DNA from: CAZAGD01 sp049699975
GTDB taxonomy: Bacteria; Desulfobacterota; SM23-61
Assembly: GCA_049699975.1 (NCBI GenBank)
Contig: JBNAWB010000001.1
Span: 1-64,000 of the forward strand
Direction: 5' to 3'
DNA length: 64,000 nucleotides
The notes beneath the pieces are model-generated. The model did not search any database and was not told the DNA's origin. It saw only the letters and a list, made by a program, of their open reading frames with translations. This document shows, one piece after another, positions 1 to 7,625 of the stretch. Within the stretch, counting starts at the first letter, position 1. Each line of letters opens with the position of its first letter. The position numbers were made by a program, and so were the translations under genes.

Positions 1-42
1 GCTTTGAGCATCTTCTTCTCCCGCCGATGCTTCTTCATTCAT
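1..42 (-). CDS. possible 5' end of a minus-strand gene cut by the left edge
   Basis: On the minus strand an ATG at 42-40 opens a frame with no stop to the window edge, reading MNEEASAGEEDAQS. The frame is also open upstream to about 118. A weak purine stretch (AGAGGCAGG) precedes the ATG. Fourteen codons are too few to recognise a family, so this may be only a chance open frame in intergenic DNA. Confidence 0.15.
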   Translation of the reverse strand, partial: MNEEASAGEEDAQS

Positions 43-370
43 GCCTGCCTCTGGCTTGCCTCGGCCACTTACAAAAATAAAAATTTCTCTAAAATAATCC
101 CACCCTTCAGTGATGGATTACCCGTAATCTATCACTTAAAAGGGGATGGTTTCTTAGGGAGGCAATTTTATTTTTACCCTTACAATCCTTTCTCCGCGCT
201 GAGATTGGGTAGCCGTCCTTCCTTTCTCTGGGCACTCGGCGAGCTTTGTGAGAGTTGCCCTTTTTCTTAAAAAAATTTAAAGAGTCGGCAATTATGTAGT
301 ACAGAGGAAAATAAATAATAATTTTAATCCTGAAAATCTGCGTTCATCTGCGTCCCATATTTTCCATCCA

Positions 371-424
371 TTACGAGATTGCCACGCTCCCCCGCATCAA
401 GTGCGGGGTCACTCGCGATGACCA
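371..424. repeat. dispersed repeat, copy 1 (TTACGAGATTGCC type)
   Basis: The segment begins TTACGAGATTGCCACGCTCC and ends CTCGCGATGACC, with a CCCCGCA/TGCGGGG inverted pair between. A second copy with the same two ends lies at 58138-58178. Short elements of this style, made of conserved ends around a variable middle, are common in intergenic DNA of environmental genomes. Confidence 0.6.
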
Positions 425-557
425 GAAGACCCAACTTCGTTGGTTTAATAAACCCACCCTTCAGCGCGGCATTACTTTTATTTATTTCGCCTCTCCCCCT
501 CCCACCTGTTTACAATTTGAAATATTAACCCTCCGGGACGGGCAGTTGGGAAATTGG

Positions 558-586
558 TTGCTTTGGTAGGGCGACCGTGATATAAG
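558..586 (+). promoter_or_regulatory. sigma-70-type promoter of the alkaline phosphatase gene
   Basis: TTGCTT (558-563) and TATAAG (581-586) are separated by exactly 17 bases. The -10 matches the consensus at five of six positions, the -35 at only three. Transcription would start near 593, downstream of the ATG at 588. This supports the GTG at 624 as the true start. Confidence 0.45.
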
Positions 587-623
587 AATGAACAAAGAAA
601 AATTTTCGCTAAGGAGGTGCGCC

Positions 624-2150
624 GTGAGAAAAAGAGGATGGGTATTTTTAATCTTCGCCATTTTATTTTCTTTCCTGTTTTTTTCGGCAACCGCGAGCGC
701 TGCGCCCAAAAATGTTATCTTCCTTATCGGTGATGGCATGGGCCCCCAAATTGTTGGCTTAGCCATTTATTATCAAAAGTTCATCCATGGCCCAGATAAG
801 CCACTGAATTTGGAGCGTTTAATGGCCACCGGGAACACTGGTTATTGTTTAACTTATCAATACGGAACAGTAGTCACTGATTCAGCTTCGGCAGCTACTG
901 CTCTCGCCTGTGGCGTGAAAACCCGCGATGCGATAATTGGTAAGGATCATGAAGGCCGCCCCATGAAAAGCATCGTCGACATTGCCCACCAATTAGGCAA
1001 ATCCACTGGTCTCATAAGTAATACGCGTCTCACGCATGCCACCCCGGCCGGATTCTATGCCCATATTATTCATCGCGACATGGAAAATGAAATTGCCACC
1101 CAGTTTGTGGAACGAGGAGATATAGCTATAGCTTTCTCTGGAGGAGCCCAACACTTTATCCCAGCCGGAAATAAAGTTGAAGAATATCCCGATTTAAAAG
1201 GAATTGCTAAACAAGCTGGTTGGGGAGCGTCGAAAAGGCAGGATGCGCGCGATTTAATTTCTTTGGCCAAAGAGAAAGGTTACCAGATTGTGGCCAATGA
1301 CCGCGAGTTAGCTGCTCTTGATCCAGGTTCGGCCTCCAAAGTTCTGGGCCTCTTTTCGGCTTCCGGTTTCCCCAGCGCTATAGATCGCCAACCCCAGCAT
1401 CAGACGGGAGTGCCCACCCTGGCCCAGTTGACAGAGAAGGCCTTAAAAATCCTGCAGAAGAACCCGCAAGGGTTTTTCTTAATGGTGGAAGGGGGGCAGA
1501 TAGATTGGGTAGCCCATGGGAATGACGTAGCCAGTGTGCTTCAGGAAATGCTGGAATTCGATGAAGCTATTGGGGTAGCTATGGCTTTTGCCCAAAATAA
1601 CCCCGAGACCTTAATAATTGTCACTGCTGACCATGATACAGGTGGCCTAGCCCTAGCCTATAATAAATATCAACCCCCTCCTCCTCTAAAATTGGCCAGT
1701 GGGGAGACTTGGAAATCGAAATATAATTTTGGGGAAAAAATAATCTTTGAAAAGATGGCTAAACAGAAAAAGTCATTTTTGAAGATGATTATGGATAGCA
1801 AGGGAAATCCCAAAGCACTGCAAAAGGAAATAGAAGAGCATACTGCTTTTACGATTACTGAAGACCAGGCTACTGCTGTTTTGACGAAGGATGCTAAAGG
1901 AGCCTTTCCGGCTACCAAAGATTATCCTGAGTTTTATGTTTATTCGGCGGGTAACCCATCAGCTTTACTAGGTAGATTATTTGGGAAAGAAATGAGCGCC
2001 GCTTGGGCTGTAGGCACCCATACCCATACGCCAGTAATGATCTTTGGGAAAGGACCAGGAGCTGAAAAATTAAGAGGTCTTCTGGATAATACGGATATTC
2101 CTAAGATTATTGCCCGCGAGTGGGGGGCTGTATTGCCGCTGCCTAAATAA
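624..2150 (+). CDS. phoA: secreted alkaline phosphatase
   Basis: Hydrolyses phosphate monoesters outside the cytoplasm. The protein is 508 residues with an N-terminal signal peptide (MRKRGW, a hydrophobic core, cleavage near ATASA-AP at residue 26). Family motifs are IGDGMG (metal Asp about 37), TDSASAATA with the nucleophilic Ser about 87, TADHDTGG about 335, and GTHTHTPV near the C terminus supplying metal His residues. The GTG start at 624 is preferred because AAGGAGG lies at 611-617. The in-frame ATG at 588 has no Shine-Dalgarno and would put 12 extra residues before the signal peptide. It appears to be its own transcription unit. The substrate range cannot be read from sequence; the alkaline phosphatase superfamily assignment is firm. 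Confidence 0.9.
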   Translation: MRKRGWVFLIFAILFSFLFFSATASAAPKNVIFLIGDGMGPQIVGLAIYYQKFIHGPDKPLNLERLMATGNTGYCLTYQYGTVVTDSASAATALACGVKTRDAIIGKDHEGRPMKSIVDIAHQLGKSTGLISNTRLTHATPAGFYAHIIHRDMENEIATQFVERGDIAIAFSGGAQHFIPAGNKVEEYPDLKGIAKQAGWGASKRQDARDLISLAKEKGYQIVANDRELAALDPGSASKVLGLFSASGFPSAIDRQPQHQTGVPTLAQLTEKALKILQKNPQGFFLMVEGGQIDWVAHGNDVASVLQEMLEFDEAIGVAMAFAQNNPETLIIVTADHDTGGLALAYNKYQPPPPLKLASGETWKSKYNFGEKIIFEKMAKQKKSFLKMIMDSKGNPKALQKEIEEHTAFTITEDQATAVLTKDAKGAFPATKDYPEFYVYSAGNPSALLGRLFGKEMSAAWAVGTHTHTPVMIFGKGPGAEKLRGLLDNTDIPKIIAREWGAVLPLPK

Positions 2151-2238
2151 ATTTCTATAATTTTTAGCCAGCGAGGCATAATTGGTCATCTTGGAGGAAA
2201 TGAAAATGTTAAAAGCAATTTTTCAAAGGAGAAAGATT

Positions 2239-2652
2239 ATGCGGCCAGCGCGCCGCTGGCCCGAATTTTTGATCATGGCGCTTTTCTTGCTAACTAATGC
2301 CGGATGCGCTGCCTTTATTGCTGCCGGCGCAGGGGCGGGAGTAGGAATTGGGGCTGCGGAATACATCCGCGGAGAGTTAAAACAAGTCTATGCTGCCCCA
2401 ATGGAAAAAGCTTGGCAAGCTTCTTTAGCAGCGGCGGAAGAATTAAAGATGACGGTCACAGAGCGATCTATAGAGCAGGGAGATAAAAATAGATTAATCA
2501 AGGGTAAGACGGCCCAAGGAAAAGATTTTAAGATTACCTTAGAAGCTAATTCCCCCGAAGTGACGACTGTTTTAGTGCGCATCGGCATATTTGGCGATGA
2601 GGCTTATTCCCGAAAAATCCAAGAAGCCATCGCTAATAATTTAAAGAAGTAG
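2239..2652 (+). CDS. DUF3568-like small lipoprotein
   Basis: A 137-residue predicted outer-envelope lipoprotein. The N terminus MRPARRW is followed by a hydrophobic stretch and the lipobox TNAGC, with Cys23 as the lipidated residue. A Gly/Ala-rich segment (AAGAGAGVGIGAAEY) follows, then a mixed alpha/beta domain including a KGKTAQGKDFKI strand. This architecture resembles DUF3568 proteins, for which no function is established. AAAGGAGA at 2226-2233 supports the start at 2239. An alternative ATG at 2206 has GGAGG at 2193 and would add 11 residues; both starts keep the lipobox. Confidence 0.7.
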   Translation: MRPARRWPEFLIMALFLLTNAGCAAFIAAGAGAGVGIGAAEYIRGELKQVYAAPMEKAWQASLAAAEELKMTVTERSIEQGDKNRLIKGKTAQGKDFKITLEANSPEVTTVLVRIGIFGDEAYSRKIQEAIANNLKK

Positions 2653-2656
2653 AGCT

Positions 2657-3493
2657 ATGGGAAAAATAACTATTGATGGCCATAAATGCTTGCTCTGCGG
2701 TGATTGCTTAAAAGTTTGTCCCACTATTTTTTTTCTGGAGGATGGGCAGATCATCATCAAAGATGAAGAGCACTGTACTTTATGCGGCCATTGCTTAGCC
2801 ATTTGTCCAGCAGAGGCGATTACGCACGCGGATCTGCCGGAAGAGGAATTTCTGCCCTTAAGGCCAGACTGGCAAATTTCTCCCGAAGCGCTCTATTTTT
2901 TCCTCCGTTCACGACGGAGCTGCCGCAACTTCCGGCCCCAAGAGGTACCTAAAGAGCTTTTAGAAAAATTGATAGACGTAGCCCGCTATGCTCCTACGGG
3001 GCATAATTCCCAGAATTTTGAGTTTATTGTTATTCAGAATAAAGAACTTATTCAGCAGTTGGCCGAGCGCACGGCTATCTTTTTTGGAAATCTTTATAAG
3101 ATGTTAAGCGCTCCGGGGTTAGAAATACCTCCTTGGTTAGCCGCGCATATGCGCGGTTTTAGATTAAATTATGAATATTACCAACAAGGGAAAGACCGTA
3201 TTTTCCGTAATGCCCCGGCGCTCATTATTATCCATGCTCCGGCAGCCAATGTTTCTTCCGCCCAGAACTGCCATTTGGCCATGGCCCATATTATGCTTCA
3301 AGCGCACGCCCTGGGGTTGGGGACTTGCATCATTGGGTATTTCATAACTGCTGCCGAAAGAGATCCTTCCATTATCAAAGAGTTGGAGATTCCTAAAGAC
3401 CATAAAATTTTTACCTGTTGCACTGTGGGCTATCCCGCATTAGTCTTTAAAAAATTAGTACCGCGGAACCCGCCTAAAGTGCGCTGGTTCTGA
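2657..3493 (+). CDS. ferredoxin-nitroreductase fusion protein
   Basis: A flavin-dependent oxidoreductase of 278 residues. Residues 1-60 form a 2[4Fe-4S] ferredoxin domain with CLLCGDCLKVCP (Cys 11, 14, 17, 21) and CTLCGHCLAICP (Cys 40, 43, 46, 50). From about residue 85 a nitroreductase domain begins (RRSCRNF, then YAPTGHNSQNF for FMN binding). The fusion suggests that low-potential electrons pass from ferredoxin directly to FMN, as in other anaerobe 'nitroreductase family, 4Fe-4S' proteins. The physiological substrate is unknown. It starts 5 bases after the lipoprotein gene and is followed 12 bases later by the macro-domain gene, so co-transcription is likely. Confidence 0.88.
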   Translation: MGKITIDGHKCLLCGDCLKVCPTIFFLEDGQIIIKDEEHCTLCGHCLAICPAEAITHADLPEEEFLPLRPDWQISPEALYFFLRSRRSCRNFRPQEVPKELLEKLIDVARYAPTGHNSQNFEFIVIQNKELIQQLAERTAIFFGNLYKMLSAPGLEIPPWLAAHMRGFRLNYEYYQQGKDRIFRNAPALIIIHAPAANVSSAQNCHLAMAHIMLQAHALGLGTCIIGYFITAAERDPSIIKELEIPKDHKIFTCCTVGYPALVFKKLVPRNPPKVRWF

Positions 3494-3505
3494 AGGAGGT
3501 TTGCC

Positions 3506-4045
3506 ATGCAAGTAAAAGTTGGTCAGGCCACTTTGGAACTTGTCCAAGGGGATATCACGGCCCAAGAAACCGATGCTATCGTCAATGCGGCCAACCGTAC
3601 TCTTTTGGGGGGAGGAGGGGTGGATGGAGCCATCCATCGGGCTGCGGGACCCGAGCTCTTAGCCGAATGTCGGAAATTAGGAGGATGTGAGACGGGGGAT
3701 GCTAAAATCACTAAGGGTTACCGTTTAAAAGCAAAACATGTGATTCATACAGTCGGCCCCATCTACCACGTGGAAGGGAAAAGAGCCCCTGAATTATTAG
3801 CCAGTTGTTACCGACGCAGTTTGGAGTTGGCCAGCCAGCATAAACTGCAGAGCATCGCCTTCCCTTCCATAAGTACTGGTGCTTTTGGTTATCCCTTAAA
3901 AGAAGCAGCTCCTATTGCCTTAAAGACGGTGATGGATTATCTCGCCCACCACCCCGAGATTAAACTGGTCAGATTTGTCCTCTTTGGTAAAGAAGCTTTT
4001 CAAGCTTATGAAGAAGCGCTAAAAGAACTTTTGCCGAAATCTTAA
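3506..4045 (+). CDS. macro-domain protein (YmdB/AF1521-like ADP-ribose hydrolase)
   Basis: A 179-residue single macro domain that binds ADP-ribose. Members deacetylate O-acetyl-ADP-ribose or remove mono-ADP-ribose from proteins or nucleic acids. Visible motifs are IVNAAN (adenine and ribose contacts), LLGGGGVDGAIHRAAG (catalytic loop), GDAKITKGYRL, VIHTVGP and FPSISTGAFGYP (phosphate loop). A strong Shine-Dalgarno, GAAGGAGG, precedes the ATG. It lies between a nitroreductase and a MoaD-like gene with no obvious pathway link. The family assignment is firm; the physiological target is unknown. Confidence 0.92.
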   Translation: MQVKVGQATLELVQGDITAQETDAIVNAANRTLLGGGGVDGAIHRAAGPELLAECRKLGGCETGDAKITKGYRLKAKHVIHTVGPIYHVEGKRAPELLASCYRRSLELASQHKLQSIAFPSISTGAFGYPLKEAAPIALKTVMDYLAHHPEIKLVRFVLFGKEAFQAYEEALKELLPKS

Positions 4046-4062
4046 AGCCGGCCAAGCTTTCC

Positions 4063-4293
4063 ATGATTATTCATGTGCGCACTGTAGGAATTTTAAGGGG
4101 TCTAAAGGAGGGGGCGAAGACATTTTCCCTGGAGGTGGCCGAAGGGATTTCGGTAAAGCAATTAATATCATATTTGCAATTGCCTGAATGGGAAGTTGGT
4201 TTTATTTTGGTAAATAATCAGCCCCGGAGCCAAGAAGTTGTTTTACAAGACCAAGATCATATAACCTTAGTGGCCCCCTTAGCCGGGGGATAG
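4063..4293 (+). CDS. MoaD/ThiS-family ubiquitin-like sulfur carrier
   Basis: A 76-residue beta-grasp protein ending in the diagnostic Gly-Gly (LVAPLAGG), which in MoaD and ThiS is adenylated and thiocarboxylated to carry sulfur. The middle segment VKQLISYLQLP and VNNQPRSQEVVLQDQDHITLVAPL match the usual fold. No MoaE, ThiG or E1-like partner is encoded nearby, so the acceptor pathway (molybdopterin, thiazole, tungsten cofactor or other) cannot be told. The start has no clear Shine-Dalgarno and lies 17 bases after the macro-domain gene. Confidence 0.8.
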   Translation: MIIHVRTVGILRGLKEGAKTFSLEVAEGISVKQLISYLQLPEWEVGFILVNNQPRSQEVVLQDQDHITLVAPLAGG

Positions 4294-4320
4294 ATTTGAT
4301 TTTTAAGCGGAGAAATTATA

Positions 4321-5112
4321 ATGAAGGCGCAAATCTTTCAAGTCGATGCTTTTACTTCCCAACCTTTTAAAGGAAATCCGGCCGCAGTTTGTATTTTAGA
4401 TAAACCACAGGAAGATCAATGGCTGCAGAATGTGGCCCGGGAGATGAATTTATCCGAGACGGCTTTTCTCCTTCGCGAAGGGGAACTTTTTAAATTGCGC
4501 TGGTTCACCCCACTGGTGGAGGTAGATCTTTGCGGTCACGCCACTTTGGCCAGCGCCCACATTCTATGGGAACAAGGCTACCTTCCTGCAGAGCAACAAG
4601 CGCGTTTTTCTACCCGGAGCGGCTTACTGACGGCCCAAAAAAGAGGCGAGTGGATAGAAATGGATTTCCCGGCCAAACCAGAAGAACCAACAGCCGCGCC
4701 TGCGGGATTAGCCCAAGCCTTAGGGGTAGAAATTAAATATTTAGGACGGAATAAATTTGACTATCTCGTTTTGGTGGCCAAAGAGGAAGAAGTTTGGCAA
4801 ATGCAGCCAGATTTTGCTCTACTCAAGACCCTGCCCGTAAGAGGAGTAATGGTCACGAGTAAAGCTGAAAAAGGGCCGTATGATTTTGTTTCCAGATTTT
4901 TCGCTCCCCAAGTAGGGGTAAATGAAGATCCAGTAACTGGTTCCGCCCATTGTTGTCTAGGGCCATTTTGGGCAAAATGCTTAGGGAAAAACGAGCTCCT
5001 CGCTTATCAAGCATCTGCGCGGGGAGGTATTATTAAAGTTACTTGCCAAGGGTCAAGGGTTTTATTGAGTGGGCAGGCAGTCACCATTTTTCAAGGAGCG
5101 CTACAGGTTTAA
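4321..5112 (+). CDS. PhzF-family isomerase/epimerase
   Basis: A 263-residue protein with the two-lobed diaminopimelate-epimerase fold of the PhzF family. Motifs are KGNPAAVCIL near the N terminus, MNLSETAFL with the conserved catalytic Glu, FTPLVEVDLCGHATLA, and NEDPVTGSAHCCLGPFW in the second lobe. PhzF of phenazine synthesis isomerises dihydro-hydroxyanthranilate, but most homologues, like this one, lie outside phenazine loci and have unknown substrates. The start is supported by GCGGAGAAA nine bases upstream. It is followed closely by queF. Confidence 0.85.
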   Translation: MKAQIFQVDAFTSQPFKGNPAAVCILDKPQEDQWLQNVAREMNLSETAFLLREGELFKLRWFTPLVEVDLCGHATLASAHILWEQGYLPAEQQARFSTRSGLLTAQKRGEWIEMDFPAKPEEPTAAPAGLAQALGVEIKYLGRNKFDYLVLVAKEEEVWQMQPDFALLKTLPVRGVMVTSKAEKGPYDFVSRFFAPQVGVNEDPVTGSAHCCLGPFWAKCLGKNELLAYQASARGGIIKVTCQGSRVLLSGQAVTIFQGALQV

Positions 5113-5137
5113 AAGGGAAAGGAAAAGGAATAAGTTT

Positions 5138-5554
5138 ATGCCTAAAATGACGGCCAAGGAAGATTTAGCAGGGTTAACTCTTTTGGGGAAAAAAAAGAGG
5201 CCGCCAAGCCAAAGGTTAGAGACCTTTCCCAATCATCATCCGGAACGGAATTACGTAGTTACTCTGCGCACGGGAGAATTTACCTGCCTTTGTCCGGCTA
5301 CAGGCCAGCCGGACTTTGCCAAACTGACCATCCAATATATTCCAGAAAAAAAGATTCTCGAATCCAAATCCCTCAAATTATACCTCTGGTCCTTTCGCCA
5401 GCGCGGCGTTTTCCATGAACATGTTACTAATGTTATTTTAGACGAACTGGTCAAAGTGCTGCAGCCTCGGTGGTGTAAAGTAACAGCTGAATTTGCTGTC
5501 CGGGGCGGTATCTCCATAACCGTAGACGCAGAGTATAAGAAGCAAGATGAATAA
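5138..5554 (+). CDS. queF: NADPH-dependent 7-cyano-7-deazaguanine reductase QueF
   Basis: Reduces preQ0 to preQ1 in queuosine synthesis. At 138 residues it is the short, single-domain (type I, tunnel-fold) form. The catalytic Cys lies in CLCPATGQPDF, and the QueF motif reads ESKSLKLYLW. The substrate Glu is in FHEHVTN. The ATG at 5138 follows AAAAGGAA. The reading frame is open further upstream but would run into the end of the PhzF gene without a ribosome site. Its last 8 bases overlap yhhQ, which serves the same pathway. Confidence 0.93.
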   Translation: MPKMTAKEDLAGLTLLGKKKRPPSQRLETFPNHHPERNYVVTLRTGEFTCLCPATGQPDFAKLTIQYIPEKKILESKSLKLYLWSFRQRGVFHEHVTNVILDELVKVLQPRWCKVTAEFAVRGGISITVDAEYKKQDE

Positions 5555-6251
5555 GTTCCGCTTCCTACCCACCATTACAGCAATTTTTGTAACCAGCTTA
5601 ATAATCTCCAATATAATTGCTGTCAAGTTAATTTCTATAGGTCCTTTTTTCCTTCCCGCCGCCATAATAATCTTCCCCATTTCCTATATTTTTGGGGATA
5701 TTCTTACGGAGGTTTATGGCTACGCCCGGGCCCGGCAAGTTATCTGGATAGGATTTGGATGTAACTTTTTAGCGGTGATCGCAATTTGGGTAAGCATCCA
5801 ATTACCTCCTGCTCCCTTTTGGAATATCGGGCCCTGGAAAGATCCGCGCTTAGCCCAAGAAGCCTATGCAGCTATTTTCGGATTTACTCCGCGTCTGCTT
5901 TTTGCTTCTTTTATAGCCTATCTCTTGGGAGAGTTCCTTAATTCCTTTGTTTTGGCAAAGATGAAAGTAGCCACGGCAGGAAGACATTTGTGGTTGAGGA
6001 CAATAAGTTCCACGCTGGTAGGGCAACTTGCAGACTCAGGAGTTTTCATCTCTTTAGCGTTCTATGGGTTAATCCCTATGGGAGACCTAAGCAGATTGAT
6101 TTTAACCCAATGGTTGCTTAAATCCCTCTATGAAGCCACGATTACTCCTTTAACCTATCTCTTAGTTAATTATTTGAAGAGAGTAGAAGGAGTAGATTAT
6201 TTCGACCGCGATACTAAATTCACCCCTTGGAAATGGAAGGAAGAAAATTAA
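5547..6251 (+). CDS. yhhQ: queuosine precursor transporter (YhhQ/QPTR family)
   Basis: A 234-residue integral membrane protein of the former DUF165 family, which imports preQ0/preQ1. About six membrane segments are visible, beginning ITAIFVTSLIISNIIAVKL and continuing through FPISYIFGDILTEVYGY, a conserved family motif. It overlaps queF by 8 bases, so translation is probably coupled. Together the pair gives salvage of preQ0 plus its reduction, while no queC, queD or queE is present here. Confidence in the family is high. Confidence 0.9.
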   Translation: MNKFRFLPTITAIFVTSLIISNIIAVKLISIGPFFLPAAIIIFPISYIFGDILTEVYGYARARQVIWIGFGCNFLAVIAIWVSIQLPPAPFWNIGPWKDPRLAQEAYAAIFGFTPRLLFASFIAYLLGEFLNSFVLAKMKVATAGRHLWLRTISSTLVGQLADSGVFISLAFYGLIPMGDLSRLILTQWLLKSLYEATITPLTYLLVNYLKRVEGVDYFDRDTKFTPWKWKEEN

Positions 6252-6290
6252 ATAGGCAGAATAAATTCTCCAGGAAATTCGGGTAAGGGT

Positions 6291-6581
6291 TTAAAAGACA
6301 TGGGAGAAAGAAAAATTTGGCTTGCTGAGCATATTTTGGTAGTGCCGCTGCTCATGGTAAAGTTTAATAATTTCTTCCGGGTCTATGCGCAGCACGCGGG
6401 CATAGCTTTTTAAATAACCACGCACATATATCTCTCCAGGCAGAAGGTGGTACTGATCATTTTCTAAGAATTGCAGGTTATATAGAGAAATCCGGGTAAT
6501 ATGGGCAATCTTTTCTAAAGAAAGGCCCTGATCCTGTCTTTTTAATTTCAATAGTTGACCTAAGCTCAGCTCCCCATTCAT
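6291..6581 (-). CDS. RodZ-like helix-turn-helix protein, HTH domain only
   Basis: A 96-residue protein consisting of an HTH_25/Xre-type domain: LGQLLKLKRQDQGLSLEKIA, then ITRISLYNLQFLEND, then LPGEIYVRGYLKSYARVLRI. This is the layout of the cytoplasmic part of RodZ, the MreB-linked cell-shape protein. The transmembrane helix and periplasmic domain of RodZ are missing, so it may be a free regulator or adaptor. The start at 6581 is chosen for its GGAGAAAGG upstream. The frame is open to 6626 but those ATGs lack a ribosome site. It converges on yhhQ, 39 bases away. Confidence 0.75.
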   Translation of the reverse strand: MNGELSLGQLLKLKRQDQGLSLEKIAHITRISLYNLQFLENDQYHLLPGEIYVRGYLKSYARVLRIDPEEIIKLYHEQRHYQNMLSKPNFSFSHVF

Positions 6582-6616
6582 AATTAACTTTCCTTTCTCC
6601 AAGAAAATCCTATCCA

Positions 6617-6925
6617 TTATATGCATAAATTACGCCAAAGAATTTTATTAAAAAAACACTTAGATTCTGAATAATTAAGTTTGTTTTCAATGGGAAAATA
6701 AGAACCTGGGCCATAGTGGATTGGGCAAGATTGTCCATCAGGCAAGCAAAAATGGGCATATACTGCTCCTGGAGCTGCTATCGTAATTGAGCCCTCGCCA
6801 GAATAAAAAAGAAAAGTTTCCCCTTCTTCGGTCTCTCCTCCTATCCCCCGCGGGTATATAAAAAATGAAGGAATTTGGAGGTTATTATTTTTTAATTGAC
6901 AAATTTTAGACAATATTGTAAACAA
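6617..6925 (-). CDS. hypothetical protein of 102 residues, weakly supported
   Basis: An open minus-strand frame between the HTH gene and the GntR gene. The translation includes GEGSITIAAPGAVYAHF and YGPGSYFPIENK, which is not low-complexity and could be a small beta-rich (cupin-like) fold, but I recognise no family. There is no Shine-Dalgarno before the ATG at 6925. That ATG lies inside the presumed GntR operator, which argues against expression in this form. It may be a decayed gene or a chance frame. Confidence 0.25.
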   Translation of the reverse strand: MFTILSKICQLKNNNLQIPSFFIYPRGIGGETEEGETFLFYSGEGSITIAAPGAVYAHFCLPDGQSCPIHYGPGSYFPIENKLNYSESKCFFNKILWRNLCI

Positions 6926-6931
6926 TATTGC
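6896..6931 (+). promoter_or_regulatory. GntR gene promoter region with duplicated palindromic operator
   Basis: A TTGACA -35 (6896-6901) is followed by two copies of the palindrome ACAATATTGT: 6910-6919 perfect, and 6922-6931 with one terminal change. Their centres are 12 bases apart, close to one helical turn, so two dimers could bind the same face. FCD-type GntR regulators commonly bind such sites next to their own gene, so autorepression is inferred. The -10 is poor (TAAACA at 17-base spacing). Confidence 0.5.
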
Positions 6932-6950
6932 TAACTAAAAAGGATTCTTC

Positions 6951-7625
6951 ATGACTCCCCAAAAAACAAAGCCAGTCCATAGACCACTCCGCGAGGAGAT
7001 TTATAAAAATCTAAAAAAACAAATCCTCTCTGGCCGCCTCCTCCCTGGGGCGCGCCTCATTGAATATTCTTTGGCCAAGGAGTTGCAAGTTAGCCGCACG
7101 GTTTTGCGAGAAGTGCTCAAACAGTTAGAGTTAGAAGGTTTGGTCAAGATAGTTCCTTACCGGGGAGCGGAGATTACGCGTTTTTCCTTAGAAGATATTG
7201 AGGAAATTTATGAAATTCAAGCCACTTTAGAAGGGCTGGCGGCCAGTTTAGCCGTCAAGAAGATGAATCGCCGTGATCTTCAGAGACTGAAAAGATTACA
7301 AAACCAACTCCAACAAAGCCTGCCCAAAACTCCCGAAGAGTGGCAAAAGATTAACGTTGATTTCCATCAATTTTTTATTAGCAGGTGCGGTAATGCCCGT
7401 CTGCAAAATTTGATAAAAAATCAAAGAGATTACTTTGCCCGCTACTGGCGGATCATTTTAGCTATTCCCGGGCAGAGGGAGCGGAACACGGCGGATCACG
7501 AAAAAATCCTAAAAGCGGTGGAGAAGAAAGATCCTGCTCAAGTTCGGTGGGCTATGGAAGAACACATTATGCAGGCGGCCCAAAATTTAAAACAATTTTT
7601 GGCGGCCAATTCCTTTTTGCTCTAA
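6951..7625 (+). CDS. GntR-family transcriptional regulator, FCD subfamily
   Basis: A 224-residue regulator. Residues about 10-75 form the winged HTH (LREEIYKNLKKQILSGRLLP, LAKELQVSRTVLREVLKQLE, then GLVKIVPYRGAEI). Residues about 80-215 form the all-helical FCD effector domain, with the metal/ligand residues in ADHEKILKAVEKKD and MEEHI. FCD regulators usually respond to organic acids or sugar acids and control adjacent catabolic and transport genes. This one lies 380 bases upstream of the aconitase X operon on the same strand, so control of that operon is a reasonable inference. The ATG at 6951 follows AAGGA. Confidence 0.9.
   Translation: MTPQKTKPVHRPLREEIYKNLKKQILSGRLLPGARLIEYSLAKELQVSRTVLREVLKQLELEGLVKIVPYRGAEITRFSLEDIEEIYEIQATLEGLAASLAVKKMNRRDLQRLKRLQNQLQQSLPKTPEEWQKINVDFHQFFISRCGNARLQNLIKNQRDYFARYWRIILAIPGQRERNTADHEKILKAVEKKDPAQVRWAMEEHIMQAAQNLKQFLAANSFLL

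Larger units (their letters stand above)
43..623. other. intergenic region with repeat-like motifs
   Basis: No convincing gene is seen in about 580 bases. A + strand open frame at 4-270 has no ribosome binding site and no family resemblance. The stretch holds a copy of a dispersed repeat (371-424), two copies of a CCCACCCTTCAG motif (about 108 and 452), and the alkaline phosphatase promoter near its right end. Confidence 0.6.

Noticed and set aside
4..270. An open frame of 88 codons on the + strand
   Set aside because: No ribosome binding site, no family resemblance, and it runs through repeat-like intergenic DNA.
588..623. ATG at 588 as the alkaline phosphatase start
   Set aside because: It has no Shine-Dalgarno and lies at or before the predicted transcription start, while GTG 624 has AAGGAGG and gives a normal signal peptide.
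4294..5137. A preQ1 riboswitch controlling the queF-yhhQ pair
   Set aside because: queF follows the PhzF gene by only 25 bases, leaving no space for a leader aptamer, and no such fold was recognised.
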